Positions 11,218 through 22,052 of a stretch of 64,000 bases of DNA are shown piece after piece. This stretch comes from Cryptomeria japonica (taxonomy: Eukaryota; Streptophyta; Pinopsida; Cupressales; Cupressaceae). How positions within the stretch are numbered: the first letter of the stretch is position 1; each line of letters opens with the position of its first letter. Both the position numbers and the translations under genes were made by a program. The notes below the pieces were generated by a model that saw nothing but the letters and a program-made list of their open reading frames with translations, was not told the DNA's origin and ran no database searches. The stretch spans positions 181,868,977 to 181,932,976 of the forward strand of contig NC_081411.1 of assembly GCF_030272615.1 (NCBI RefSeq). Direction: 5' to 3'.

Positions 11218-11697
11218 AGAGCGTTTAGGTTGAAACATAGAGTTTTCATCTTGACCTTCAGAAGAAATCATGTAATTACCAAAGTCACATGAACCTAACA
11301 TAATATTTGGGACTTATGATCATCAGAAGGAAACACAATAAATTTTGCCTTAGTTTTAGGTTGTAACACCACTTTTTGTTTTCCTACCAGAATAGTTGCC
11401 TAAGACCAATCCATTTTAATTTCCCCACTCAAATATTTACAAAAAGTTCTTCTTAACAGAATGCCATAACTGGCAGGTATATCAGCCACAAGAATAGTCA
11501 AATTCTCCCTTTTACTATGATGGGCTGCTAGAGCTACTTGAATGACTTTAATTTGCCCAAGGAGAGGAATTTGTTTTGAATCCATGGAATAGCATCTACC
11601 AAATGAATTTGTGAGAGATATGCCTAAATATTTAGCTACTGTGGAAGCCATGATATTATCTGATGCACCATAGTATATAATACAATTACTAAGCTTG
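11218..11697 (-). pseudogene. Ty3/gypsy aspartic protease (element G1)
   Basis: Protease of G1. Directly at the junction with the CACTA element the frame reads YYGASDNIMASTVAKYLGI, which is the D[ST]GA active-site box with the catalytic Asp changed to Tyr, followed by the usual VA..LG. The rest (11651-11400) has the flap and core, ending CKYLSGEIKMDWS. The upstream part of the same frame continues on the other side of the CACTA at 29740, where the sequence resumes in phase once the TGA duplication is counted once. Inactive. Confidence 0.8.
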
Positions 11698-11700
11698 TGA

Positions 11701-11728
11701 TACTAGTACATTTGGGCCTAATTTTTGA
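11701..11728 (+). repeat. Left terminal inverted repeat of the CACTA element
   Basis: TACTAGTACATTTGGGCC at the start matches the inverted right end CACTAATACATTTGGCC. The preceding TGA is the target duplication. Confidence 0.85.
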
Positions 11729-12036
11729 AGGCTAATTGTCAGAATTTTGACGACACCACGTCGAACTTCCGACCAATTTTACCGTCAAAAAATCATCATC
11801 AAGCTTCCTGACAATGCCATTTGCATCGGTCATCTGATGACGTTATGAACTCCTCCGATGGCAGTTATATTTTCTTCCCTGACCACAAATTTTGGTGGAT
11901 TAGCATCGGAATTCCGATGGATGCTATGTTTTCTCCTCGACGACTGTCCGACATGGAAGTGACGTCAGATATACAGCATCCTTGTCGAATGTTTCTTTAG
12001 TTGTCGTCAGAATTCTGACAGTGAGAGATGATGTGG
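11729..12036. promoter_or_regulatory. Left subterminal repeat region of the CACTA element
   Basis: No ORF. Short, partly palindromic words recur: GTCAGAATTTTGACG near 11738, CATCGGAATTCCGATGG near 11905 and CGTCAGAATTCTGACAG near 12004, with CCGAC/GTCGA motifs. Arrays like this are the known binding sites for CACTA TNPA-type proteins; the binding is inferred. Confidence 0.6.
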
Positions 12037-12130
12037 GTTAGACAACTTTGTTGTTGGTGCATGAAAGCATTGAACAAGTTCTACTTTTAAAAATTGCATA
12101 AAACATTTATTATTTATTTGATTTAGTGGC

Positions 12131-13239
12131 AAAAAAGGATTATCAATGATGTTTCCTTTCTCCAAGAATTGTCTAGGATCTTTCTGTCAGATAATATGTA
12201 ACATCAAATGACTAAATCTTTTCTTTACAAATGCTTATTTTATTTAATTATCATCTGAGCATGAATTAAAATTTATATCTATACGGAAGCAGAACATACA
12301 AGCTGAAGAGTCATGTGTAAGTAAATTTTGTAAAAGAAAGCAAATAGACATTATCTTGAACGACATGGAAACAAGCTCATCAGCTGCCTAGAAGAGAGCA
12401 ATTGGAGAAAAGGGGAGGAAAGTGTTAAAGAGTGATAAATACATAGAGAGTATGCAAAAAAGGATTATCAATGATGTTTCCTTTCTCCAAGAATTGTCTA
12501 GGATCTTTCCGTCAGATAATATGTAACATCAAATGACTAAATCTTTTCTTTACAAATGCTTATTTTATTTAATTATCATCTGAGCATTAATTAAAATTTA
12601 TATCTATACGGAAGCAGAACATACAAGATGAAGAGTCATGTGTAAGTAAATTTTGTAAAAGAAAGCAAATAGACATTATCTTGAATGACATGGAAACACG
12701 CTCATCAGCTGCCTAGAAGAGAGCAATTGGAGAAAAGGGGAGGAAAGTGTTAAAGGGTGATAAATACATATGATTTAGTTAAAAGAAAGCAAATAGACAT
12801 TATCTTGAACGACATGGAAACAAGCTCATCAGCTGCCTAGAAGAGAGCAATTGGAGAAAAGGGGAGGAAAGTGTTAAAGGGTGATAAACATTTATTATTT
12901 ATTTGATTTAGTGGCAAAAAAGGATTATCAATGATGTTTCCTTTCTCCAAGAATTGTCTAGGATCTTTCCGTCAGATAATATGTAACATCAAATGACTAA
13001 ATCTTTTCTTTACAAATGCTTATTTTATTTAATTATCATCTGAGCATGAATTAAAATTTATATCTATACGGAAGCACAACATACAAGCTGAAGAGTCATG
13101 TGTAAGTAAATTTTGTAAAAGAAAGCAAATAGACATTATCTTGAACGACATGGAAACAAGCTCATCAGCTGCCTAGAAGAGAGCAATTGGAGAAAAGGGG
13201 AGGAAAGTGTTAAAGGGTGATAAATACATAGAGAGTATG
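12131..13239 (+). repeat. Tandem copies of a 324-bp unit in the left arm
   Basis: The unit beginning AAAAAAGGATTATCAATG starts at 12131, about 12455 and about 12915. A partial copy of about 110 bp lies at 12780-12890. Copies are almost identical. The right arm has one copy, so the expansion came after the inverted repeat formed. No coding content is clear in the unit; it may be an intron or upstream part of the captured gene. Confidence 0.85.
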
Positions 13240-13299
13240 CAATACAAACAAACAATGTTTGGAGTGTATGATGTGACATCTCTAATTTATGTCTGAAGG

Positions 13300-14060
13300 G
13301 ACTAACTAGTTTTGGAGTTCCTACGAAACCTATTGGGCCACGCTTGGAGGAAATCAATGTGTTCATGCAAGGAGCACCTTTTTTCTATTATGAGAATAAT
13401 TCTTTTGCACCAAAGGATATTTGGAAGGCAATATCTAAAAAATTCTATAGTGTGGAACTAGAGTTGGTGGACTCGAAGTAATTTTTAGCTTTCAGAAGAC
13501 CAAGAGGTTATGTACACAATCTCCCAATAGAAGGGTGATTTCAAACATTACCTCTCCCCCCCATGAATATTCATGAAGCACTTCCTCAGACAAAGGACTA
13601 TTAGCCTCCATGGGATCAAATAAAAAAATTGAAGCATAGACTCTAGACGATGTGGTGGTGTCCTTCGTGAAGAACTCTACACTGTAATTGAAAATTCAAA
13701 AGGGAAACTGCAAGATAGTGAAGAGAAATACATTCTTGAAAAGTGGGAAGAATGGATCTTGGTTTGGGTGGGGCCAAGTCAAGTGGCTCCTCTAGAGGTT
13801 GATGAGATAGAAATCATATTAGGATTTGAAAAAGATCACACTCATGGAACTTCGTGTGTGACTGATTGATTGTGTTGTTTGGGTAATGCATTCCAAATAG
13901 ATATAGTTGCATACCATTTATCTATCCTAATTAAATCCTTTTATCCTGATGGCATTAAATTAAAGTTATTTCTCTTATATCTAGTATTGGTGGAGAAGAG
14001 GTTTCTTTGCATCGACCTGGGATACATTTAACTTGTGTTGTATTTGGAGAAATATGTATT
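13300..14060 (+). pseudogene. DRM-type DNA methyltransferase fragment, left arm
   Basis: Fragment of a domains-rearranged cytosine-5 DNA methyltransferase, the plant enzyme of RNA-directed de novo methylation. Visible in order: FFYYENNSFAPKDIWKAIS (about 13380-13436), then LVDSK; RGYVHNLPIE and LPLPP.NIHEALPQTKDY (about 13503-13605); WVGPSQVAPLEVDEIE (from 13765); LGNAFQIDIVAYHLSILIK (from 13879); FYPDGIKL; and IGGEEVSLHRPGIHLTCVV (to about 14040). Motif X (the VAYHLS stretch) directly before motif I (the IGG..V.LHR stretch) is the rearranged order that defines DRM. Several stops and frame breaks; motif I has lost a Gly. The rest of the catalytic domain, including the PCQ/PCN box, is missing. 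Clear family assignment, non-functional as protein. Confidence 0.88.
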
Positions 14061-14061
14061 T

Positions 14062-14800
14062 TAGGTCGATGCTATGCAACCTCTTCTTCACCAATACTAG
14101 ATAGAAGAGAAAGTAGTTTAAATTAATACCATCAGGATAAAAAGCTTTAATCAAGATAGATAAATGGTATGCAACTATATCTATTTGGAATGCATTACCC
14201 AAACATCGCAATCGATTAGTTGCACACAAAGTTCCACGAGTGTGATCTTTTTCATATCCTAATATTATTTCTATCTCGTCAACCTCTAGAGGATCCACTT
14301 GACCTGGCCCCACCCAAACCAAGTTCCATTCTTCACACTTTTCAAGAATGTATTTCTGTTCACTATCTTGCAGTTTCCCTCATGAATTTTCAATTATAGT
14401 GCAAAGTTCTTCACGAAGGACACCACCAGATCGTCTAGAATCTATGCTTTAATTTTTTTCTTTGATCCCATGGAGGCCAATAGTCTTTTGTCTGCGGAAG
14501 TGCTTTCTGAATGGTCATGGGGGGGAGAGGTAATGCTTGAAATCACCCTTCTATTACGAGATTGTGTACATAACCTCTTGGTCTTCTGAAAGATGAAAAT
14601 TACTTCGAGTCTGCCAACTCTGGTTCCACACTATAGAAATTTTTTGATATTGCCTTCCAAATATCGTTCGGTGCAAAAACATCATTCTCATAATAGAAAA
14701 AGGTGCTCCTTGCATGAACATGTTGATTTTCTCCAAGTGTGGTCCAATAGGTTTCATAGGAACTCCAAAACCAGTTAGTCCCTCCAGACATAAATTAGAG
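14062..14800 (-). pseudogene. DRM-type DNA methyltransferase fragment, right arm
   Basis: Mirror copy of the left-arm fragment. The open stretch 14322-13981 reads VWVGPGQVDPLEVDEIEIIL, then YEKDHTRGT, LGNAFQIDIVAYHLSILIK and FYPDGIN, which are the DRM motif X region and its flanks. Farther out, 14791-14600 contains TFFYYENDVFAPNDIWKAIS and FYSVEPELADSK, the segment before motif IX. It keeps some residues that the left arm lost and the reverse (DHTRGT here, DHTHGT in the left arm), so each arm has drifted by itself. Interrupted by stops and inactive. Together with the left arm it makes the hairpin. Confidence 0.88.
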
Positions 14801-15263
14801 ACGTCACATCACACACTCCAGACATTGTTTGTTTGTATTGCATACTCTCTATGTATTTATCACCCTTTAACACTTTCCTCTTATTTTCTCCAATTGCTCT
14901 CTTCTAGGCAGCTGATGAACTTGTTTCCATGTCATTCAAGATAATGCCTACTTGCTTTCTTTTACAAAATTTACTTGCATATGACCCTTCATCTTGTATG
15001 TTTTGCTTCCGTACAGATATAAATTTTAATTCACGATTAGATGATAATTAAATAAAATAAGCATTTGTAAAGAAAAGATTTAGTCATTCGATGTTACATA
15101 TTATCTGACGAAAAGATCCTAGATAATTCTTGGAGAAAGGAAACATCATTGATAAACTTTTTTGCAAATAACACTAAATCAAATAAATTAAAAATGTTTC
15201 ATGTAATTTTTAAAAGTAGAACTCCTGCAATGCTTTCATGCACCGATGGCAAAGTTGTCTGAC

Positions 15264-16368
15264 CAACACCATTATCCATAATAGAATAAATCAATATAAT
15301 AGGCTATTATAAAGAATATATACAAAAATATGAAAGAACATTAAATTACCATTACAAACCCATAAACCATTAAATAGTGAAAATATATATAAATTTGTAA
15401 ATGTCTCCGTACAAACACCACAACCATAACCAAAACAAAAAAAATTCTTACTCGCAAAAACTAAGTAGCTAGTGAGTTGCAAGTCTACAACATCTCTTAG
15501 ATGACCGAACTGTTTCTTAATTTTGTTCTTCTGATTAGTCAATGGATTTAGTTGCATGTACATGTTTTCTATTTGAAGCCTTCTGTTTCCCTATATTTGA
15601 GACTTAATAAAATTCTTGTGAGTAGAATGGTGAAGTTTATCACCCAAACAAATCATATGCAAGGGAGACAATCACTTAAGGTCCATTTGATCTTGAGACA
15701 TTGATGCCCACTTTAGCATGTCACATCCTAAATTGACAAGACTTGTGATTGGGACCCAAAATATGACCCCTCATTTCTTGCCTCATGTGTGAGAAAAAAT
15801 TCAAACACTTTATGTATGATTAGGTAATAAAGGAAGCCTACCCTATCATTTGAAGGGGTCTACCTACAATTCAAGTGATCTCTTAACTATAAAATCAATT
15901 AAATTCCAAGTGAACAAGCAATCAAGCATTCATCAAGCATTGAAGGAGAATTCAAGTTAAAGCACAACATTCATGATCAACAGTTTGCATGACATCCTAA
16001 AGCCTTGTGTGAGGATTCAAGAAAGATTCATTAAGGTATCATGTTTAATTTTAAGCATTTTTAGATTAGATCTAAAGGGATCATTTTAAAGAGGGAGGAA
16101 GAGATCTTTTCCTAAAGATGTCTACCTCCAAAAATAGAGGAGATATTTAATAAAGATATCATCTTTTAAATTAAGAAATGGGCAGTGGATTAAGAATACA
16201 AACCTTCCATATTGCACACTTCAAGGTATATTCAAACCTATTTGACCTAGGAAATCCCCCATCAACAAACTTATTTTCGTCATTTTGTGTGTATGAAATT
16301 GATTTAGGAGTTACGTGTGAATAATTTGGCAGAGTAAATGATGACAATCAAACTCAAATTTTATCTGT
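15264..16368. other. CACTA internal spacer with a duplicated 135-bp segment
   Basis: No recognisable gene. A segment at about 15827-15960 (GGAAGCCTACCCTATCATTT to GAGAATTCAAGTT) returns at about 16606-16740 with a few changes. Its start also follows the third DRM foldback at about 25335. The same segment therefore sits beside several of the DRM pieces, which points to internal duplication. Confidence 0.6.
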
Positions 16369-16593
16369 CTTGAAAGCGTTTTATCTTGATGGCATTAAAT
16401 TAAAGTTCTTTCTCTATTTTCTAGTGATCTATGGAGTAGAGGTTTCTTTGCATCGACCTAGGATACATTTAACTTGTGTTGTATCTATGGAAATATGTAT
16501 CATAGGTCGATGCAATGCAACCTTTGCTCCACCAATACCAGATAGAAGAGAAAGTACTTTAATTTAATGCCATCAGGATAAAATGCTTTCAAG
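16369..16593. repeat. Small DRM motif-I foldback, copy 2
   Basis: Begins CTTGAAAGC and ends GCTTTCAAG. The arms are inverted copies of GATGGCATTAAATTAAAGT and the DRM motif I segment. On the plus strand the left arm reads FYLDGIKL then GVEVSLHRPRIHLTCVV. It is the tip of the large hairpin alone, with a spacer of similar size. Flanked by part of the duplicated 135-bp segment. Confidence 0.85.
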
Positions 16594-18393
16594 ATATATA
16601 TTAGGTATAAAAGGAAGCCTACCCTATCATTTGAAGGGGTCTACCTACAATTCAAGTGATCTCTTAATTATAAAATCAATTCAATTCCAGGTGAACAAGC
16701 AATCAAGCATTCATCAAGCATTGAAGGAGAATTCAAGTTGGTGCAGGTGCATTTGGAAGACCAAAGGACTTAATGAAGCCATTAAAGGCTTTTGAAGGTC
16801 TTAGGAGTGAAGAGCCAATCAATTATGATGTCTTAAGGTCCATTATGGCCTTTAATGATGAAAATTGTAATAAGTTTGTAATTTGTCCTAAAGGGCCTGG
16901 TAAGGACCTTAGGACCAACAAAAAGATGTAATAGGAATTTATGGCTTAGGGAGTCTAGAAGAGTTTAGGCAAGTTAAATAAATCATTTCATGACCTTGTG
17001 TGTCAGCAGTTAAGAGTTTTTGATCAAATGGTTGATGTGATGCTTTGTATGGCAGAGAATGCTGGTGTACGGACTAGGACAAGCAATAACAACAAACTTT
17101 TGTTTTCTTGAAATTTTTTTGTGTTTTGGCTTATGGTAAATTTGCCTTGAGTGTGTATACGAATTCTTAATGCATTGAAGAGACCTTGAACATCTTATTT
17201 GTAGGGAAGATGCATTGATAATCCATTTGTCTCAGACTTTAGACTAGTTGCATTGACTCTTCTAACACATTTGTGCAATTTGGCAATTGATTTGGTTGAT
17301 TTACAATGAGAATGGTCATTCCATGAATGTAAAAGGCCTAATATTCAAGGGATTGCACTCCTCTAACATGTACAATAAACTACTAATAGGTTGATGTGCA
17401 GATTGGGTGGAGAACTGGGGTGATCACCAAAACAACGAATGTAAGAGTGGAGAAATTGCTTGTTAAGGAGAAGCAGTAGAAAGTATGCCTTAAGGAGGGG
17501 CACATTTTATGATTTACAATGTTTATAAATTTCAAATGAAAGGTGAATCCTTCATCATTTGGATGATATAGTGTTTGGAAGAGGGGTATATGAGAAACCC
17601 TTCTTTTAAGGGTTTGTGAGAGGCTAAATAAGGGATTTTGCATCTAAGAATGTTAAAACTTGTAAATAATTGCATTTCCTTAGTTTTGAATCATAATGGA
17701 TGACTTTTGAGAGTTTGGGAGTTAGGGAGTTAAAACATTATATACTTCCTTTGAAAAAATGTCATTTTTGGAGTCCAAAAACAGTGCATAGTTGCAGGAC
17801 AACATATACTTTCCAAAGCAACCATATGCAATATTCTGGTTTGTTGAAGATAAGACAAATAGGTGTCTAAATGTCCAAATTTCTTGTTTAGTTTTTTGGG
17901 AAATTTGAGAGAAAACAATTCATTTTCCTCGCTGGAGGGCTAATTGGGCAACTACACCTAGAAGGCTAAAAATAGGGCTTTGCACTTAAACAAGTTCTTG
18001 GAACCACAAAACCAATTAAAACAACTTATTTGGAGGTAGTACAAACGTTCCATACCTTTGGAATCATTTGAAAAAGTGTTGGTTTTCATTTGACCTATTT
18101 GAGCCATTTGGGTGCTAGTAGGCCTAGGGTTTTGGACCTTGTATTTCCCTTATAAATATTAAAGGTTCATTTATCACACCCTTCCTATGCATCACAAGTT
18201 AAAATATTCTCAACTTACACATCATAAAAGGATCTTAAAATATTCATTGTTTATAATGATAAGAATTTGGTTGTTCCATACACCTTCCTTTACTATTTTA
18301 AAAATATCATCGACCAAAATATTGTGCAGTAGTAGTATGGACTGCATTTCGTCTATTTTATGCCCAAAGATTTCATCATACCACTTTATTTTC
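16594..18393. other. CACTA internal spacer, no gene seen
   Basis: Contains the second copy of the 135-bp segment (16606-16740). The rest, about 16740-18393, has only short frames on both strands without family features. Unknown origin; it could include intron or flanking DNA from a captured locus. Confidence 0.5.
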
Positions 18394-18842
18394 TGTAGGA
18401 TTTTGCCAAGATCAAGGGCACAATGAAAAGCATAAATAGAGACAACAGAATGACAAGAACAAACTGTATTCTCATCAATATGCAAATGATCAATTGGATT
18501 AACCAATACAATGAATATAGGCCTGCTTATATAGGAAAGGCCATATGGATGTATGAGCACACAATTATGACATGTGGCTCAATGAGAAACAAGGGTAGGT
18601 AAGAAATACTAAGGGTAGGTAGGAGAAATAATATAATATTCCACAAGAGGTGGATGACCCACCGAATGTGGAGTGTAACAACAAAATAAGACCACAAAAG
18701 GTGGAATTTCTCCTACAAGCTCTATCCCTATGTGCACACTTCCCTAAGTGTTTCAAATCCAAACTATGAAGAGATGCATTATCCTAAGTTAACTTAAGTA
18801 AAGTGTAATAATATCCAAAATGAATATTTATTTACACCAACA
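18394..18842 (-). repeat. 3' LTR of copia B
   Basis: On the minus strand starts TGTTGGTGTAAATAAATA and ends AAAATCCTACA. Its outer side abuts TTTTC, the duplicated target. Nearly identical to 24574-25022. Confidence 0.95.
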
Positions 18843-18851
18843 CCCCCCCTT
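18843..18851 (-). other. Polypurine tract of copia B
   Basis: AAGGGGGGG on the minus strand directly before the 3' LTR, the plus-strand priming site. Confidence 0.85.
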
Positions 18852-19138
18852 AAGTGCAACTTAGGGGAATGAAGACTCAAGTCAACAATGCAAGATGGGT
18901 CCCGGCTACTAGGGCATGATAGGTACCCATGTACAATATGAAAATGAAAGAAAAGCTATGCAATACAATCCCTCACAAACAGAGAAAGGGAGAAAACCCA
19001 GTGGGAAAAAACTCCCCCCAAAAAGAGAGATGAAAGTACAAAAGACTGTCAAAGAAGAAGGACAAAACCTCAAAGAGGAAAAAGTCTCCCCCATAAGAGA
19101 GGAAGGAGAAGTTAGCTGACCCCCCCTAATGACATATC

Positions 19139-19712
19139 TCACACCCCCAAGAGAGCTTGCAACTGCTGGAACTTACTCTCGGTGAAAGGTTTGGTGAATA
19201 TGTCAGCAACCTTCTCTGCTATAGGACAATACTGCAAATCAATGACCTGCTCCTGAATGAGCTCTCAGATATAGTGCATATGAATCTCGATGTGTTTGGT
19301 CCGCTGGTGCTGGACTGGGTTCTTCGAGATTGCAATAGCATTCTGATTGTCACAATGGAGAACTGTCAACGATGGAGTGGTGAATCCAAACTCTGTGAGA
19401 ATCTGCTAGAGCCAAATGGTCTCAGTCACTACATTAACAACACCTCGATACTCAGCCTCAGTCGAAGAGAGAGCAATAGCATGTTGCTTCTTGCTCTACC
19501 AATAAATGGGGCCCGAACCAAGGTGAAAACTGTAACCAGAAGTAGACTTACGACCATCAAGATCGCCAGCCCAATCAGAGTCTATGTAACCATCCAAGCG
19601 AAGTCCTGTGTCTGCTGCATAGTGAATCCCATAGTGATGTGTACCCTAGATGTAATGAAGGATGTGTTTGGTGGCTTTCCAATGAAGCTCATGTGGTTCC
19701 TGCAAGTAGATC
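19139..19712 (-). pseudogene. Ty1/copia RNase H (copia B)
   Basis: The frame reads DGRKSTSGYSFHLGSGPIYW, then QHAIALSSTEAEYRG (catalytic Glu), LHCDNQNAIAISKNP (Asp) and KVADIFTKPF, the standard end of copia pol, with the stop at 19139-19141. The ends of several blocks have stop codons (after IYW, after TIWL). Upstream, homology with the RT C-terminus is broken near 19712: the region between the YALDLL segment and the HWKATKHIL segment, several tens of residues, is missing. Confidence 0.9.
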
Positions 19713-20564
19713 AAGAGCATACTTGGGCTATGATAGTGTAATCCCGAAAGGTGATTGTGAAATCTCTATCCTGAGAAAGTAGTGCAAAAGACCCAAGTCA
19801 ATCATAGCAAATCTGTCATGCAAAGTAGATTTGGCCCTACTAATGATGGATGAAGTACTCCCTGTAATGATCAAGTCATCAACATAGAGCACAAGTATCA
19901 AGTGAGAGTCATCTTGTTGCAAAATGTAGACATTCGGATTGGAATGACACCTGGTGAACCCTGTAGAGAGAATAAAGGAATCCATCTTGGTGTACCAAGC
20001 CCTGGGGGCTTGCTTAAGGCCTAAGAGAGATTTCCTTAGTCTGCAAACCAAGGAAGTATCCTGGATGAAACCCTATGGCTGCTCCATATAAATCTCCTCA
20101 TCAAGATCACCATGAAGAAAAGCACTCTTCACATCCATCTGATGTACAACCCAACCATGAGCTGCAGCAATAGCAAGTGTCAAATGAATGGAGTTCATCT
20201 TGGCTACGGGTGCAAAGGTCTTAGTATAGTCAACACCTGCGACCTAAGAGAAACCTTTCGCAACAAGCTGAGCCTTATACTTATCCACACTACCATCCAC
20301 TGCAAACTTGGTCCGATAGATCCACTTACATTGAACCATCTTTCTCCCCTTAGGGAGATGGTCTAGATCCCATGTGTTGTTCCTCATCAAGGAACTATAC
20401 TCTTCCTCCATAGCTTGGTCCCACTCAGGAACCCCTGATGCTTCCCTAAATGTCTATGGATTGGAAGCGGTAGCAATGAATGCATGAGGAAGATCCTGAT
20501 GTTGTGATCGAGTTCTCCATCTATCTAAAGGATCCCCAACAAGAGAACCCATGGACTCAAGTGT
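19713..20564 (-). pseudogene. Ty1/copia reverse transcriptase (copia B)
   Basis: Begins after the integrase C-terminus with the usual lead-in (W..AM.EEY.SL..N.TW around 20430-20360), then CKWIYRTKFAVDGSVDKYKA, KTFAPVAKMNSI, HQMDVKSAFLHGDL and LRKSLLGLKQAPRAWY, and the active-site box VLYVDDLIITG intact at about 19860-19900. The thumb is cut short. Stops after GFS, EQP and TLS, all within one frame. Catalytic residues are kept, but the chain is broken by stops. Confidence 0.92.
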
Positions 20565-22052
20565 CTATTGAGCCCAATGAGGTTGAGGTGGAGGTGGAGA
20601 ATGAGGCTCCTCAACTGCAAGTGGACCCTGCAGAGGTGTAACCCTGCAAGTCGGAGTTGAAGGAGTCTCATCATCTAAATCACTAACATCACTATCCACA
20701 ATGGAGGAAGGTGGAGGAGGTAGAGAGGCTAAGCTAGGAGAGCTTTCCTCAAAGTGAACACTCCTCTCAATGAACACCTCATGTGTCTCTGGATCCATCA
20801 ATCTGTATGCCTTAACACCCTTAGGATATCCAACAAATATGCAAGGCCGACTCTGAGGTTCCAATGCCTTGCGTTTTTGCAGAGGTATACGAGCCCATGC
20901 TGGACACTGAAAGACTCTAAAATGTCTCACAATTGGTTTCCTACCAGCCCAAGCCTCAAAAGGAGTAATACCTTGCAAAGCTTTGTGAGGAACCTGATTC
21001 TGGAAGTGTGTGGTACAACTGATAGCCTTTGCCCAAAAGGCGGGATCAAGAGAACGTGCATGTATCATAAAACTAGCCATTTCTTTGAGAGTTCTATTCT
21101 TGTGTTCTACAGCCCACTTCTGCTATGGAGTGTATGTTATAGAATGCTAAAGGTCAATCCCCTCAAATGTACAAAAATCCTCAAGTCTTTTGTTCACATA
21201 TTCCCTTCCATTATCTGTGAGAAGAATCTTGACCACTTTCCCTGATTGCTTCTCCACACAAGTCTTGAAGTCCTGAAATTTGTCAAATACTTCACTCTTA
21301 TGAATAAGAAAGTAGACCCAAGTGAAGCGGGAGTAGTCATCAATGAAGGTGAGAACATAGTGGGCCTTACTAAATGAAGGTGCTGGAAATGGACCTGCTA
21401 CATCACTGTGAACAAGTTGAAGAACTTCCAAAGCTCTCCAAGCTTTCCCCTTATCAAACTTCTCTTCGGGATGCTTGCCCATGGAACAACCTAAACATAC
21501 ACCCTCTGAAAAACTGATTCAAGGTAGACCTGTGACCATGTCTTTAGTGCTTAGCTGCTAAAGATAGCGGTAGTTGAGGTGACCAAACCGCTCATGCCAT
21601 AGCTTACTTTTTGAATTTGAATGAGTAAGCATGGCCCTAGAAGGTGAACTTGGCACAAAGTGGGAGAATGAATAAAGCCTTGAGTTGTCATTGACTTGTC
21701 CCACTGCTACCAAGGCATCATCATCAAGTTCCTTTACCACAACTAAATCTGGTGTAAACTCAACCTTTTTCCCATTCCCATAGTGAGTGATTTGGTAGAT
21801 GGAGAGAAGGTTGGTAGACAAGTTAGGAACATAGAGAACATTCTCAAATGTTCCATCATCCATGTCAACTGAACCTTTCTCTTCAACCTCTACTTGTGTA
21901 TCATCACCTATGTAAATGTGAGGTACCTTAGATGGCTCCAATGAAGAAAACTACTCCTTTGTAGAACCCATGTGATATGAGGCACCCGAGTCAAGTATCC
22001 ATTGCTGTGAAGAACCTGTTGTAGCCACAAATGCTTGCCCTTTTCCCTTAGA
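20565..22052 (-). pseudogene. Ty1/copia protease and integrase (copia B)
   Basis: The protease starts near 22030: WILDSGASYHMGS, then a long core with VLYVPNLSTNLLSIYQIT. The integrase follows: the zinc-binding part LWHERFGHLNY and GVCLGCSMGK, and the core with DYSRFTWVYFL, LTDNGREYVNKRLE and EHKNRTLKEMA, so the three acidic catalytic residues are visible. The C-terminal part has GITPFEAWAGRKP and CIFVGYPKGVKAYRL, both typical of copia. It ends in a Pro-rich tail. Stops lie at several positions (after STKE, RYL, GIDL, TP), but the reading frame is kept. Confidence 0.92.

Larger units (their letters stand above)
12037..15263. repeat. Long inverted repeat built from DRM methyltransferase sequence
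   Basis: The left arm starts with GTTAGACAAC at 12037 and the right arm ends with its inverse, GTTGTCTGAC, at 15254-15263. Both run inward to a tip at 13977-14018 versus 14062-14103 (TATCTAGTATTGGTG against its complement), leaving a loop of roughly 43 bases. The arms match along their whole length with scattered substitutions. The left arm is longer because it contains tandem copies of a 324-bp unit that is single in the right arm. The inner part of each arm encodes DRM-type methyltransferase fragments, sense on plus in the left arm and on minus in the right, so a transcript from either side would fold on itself. Confidence 0.9.

Noticed and set aside
13300-14060. Functional DRM methyltransferase gene
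   Set aside because: Stops in both arms, missing motif IV and later parts, and the inverted arrangement rule out a coding gene.
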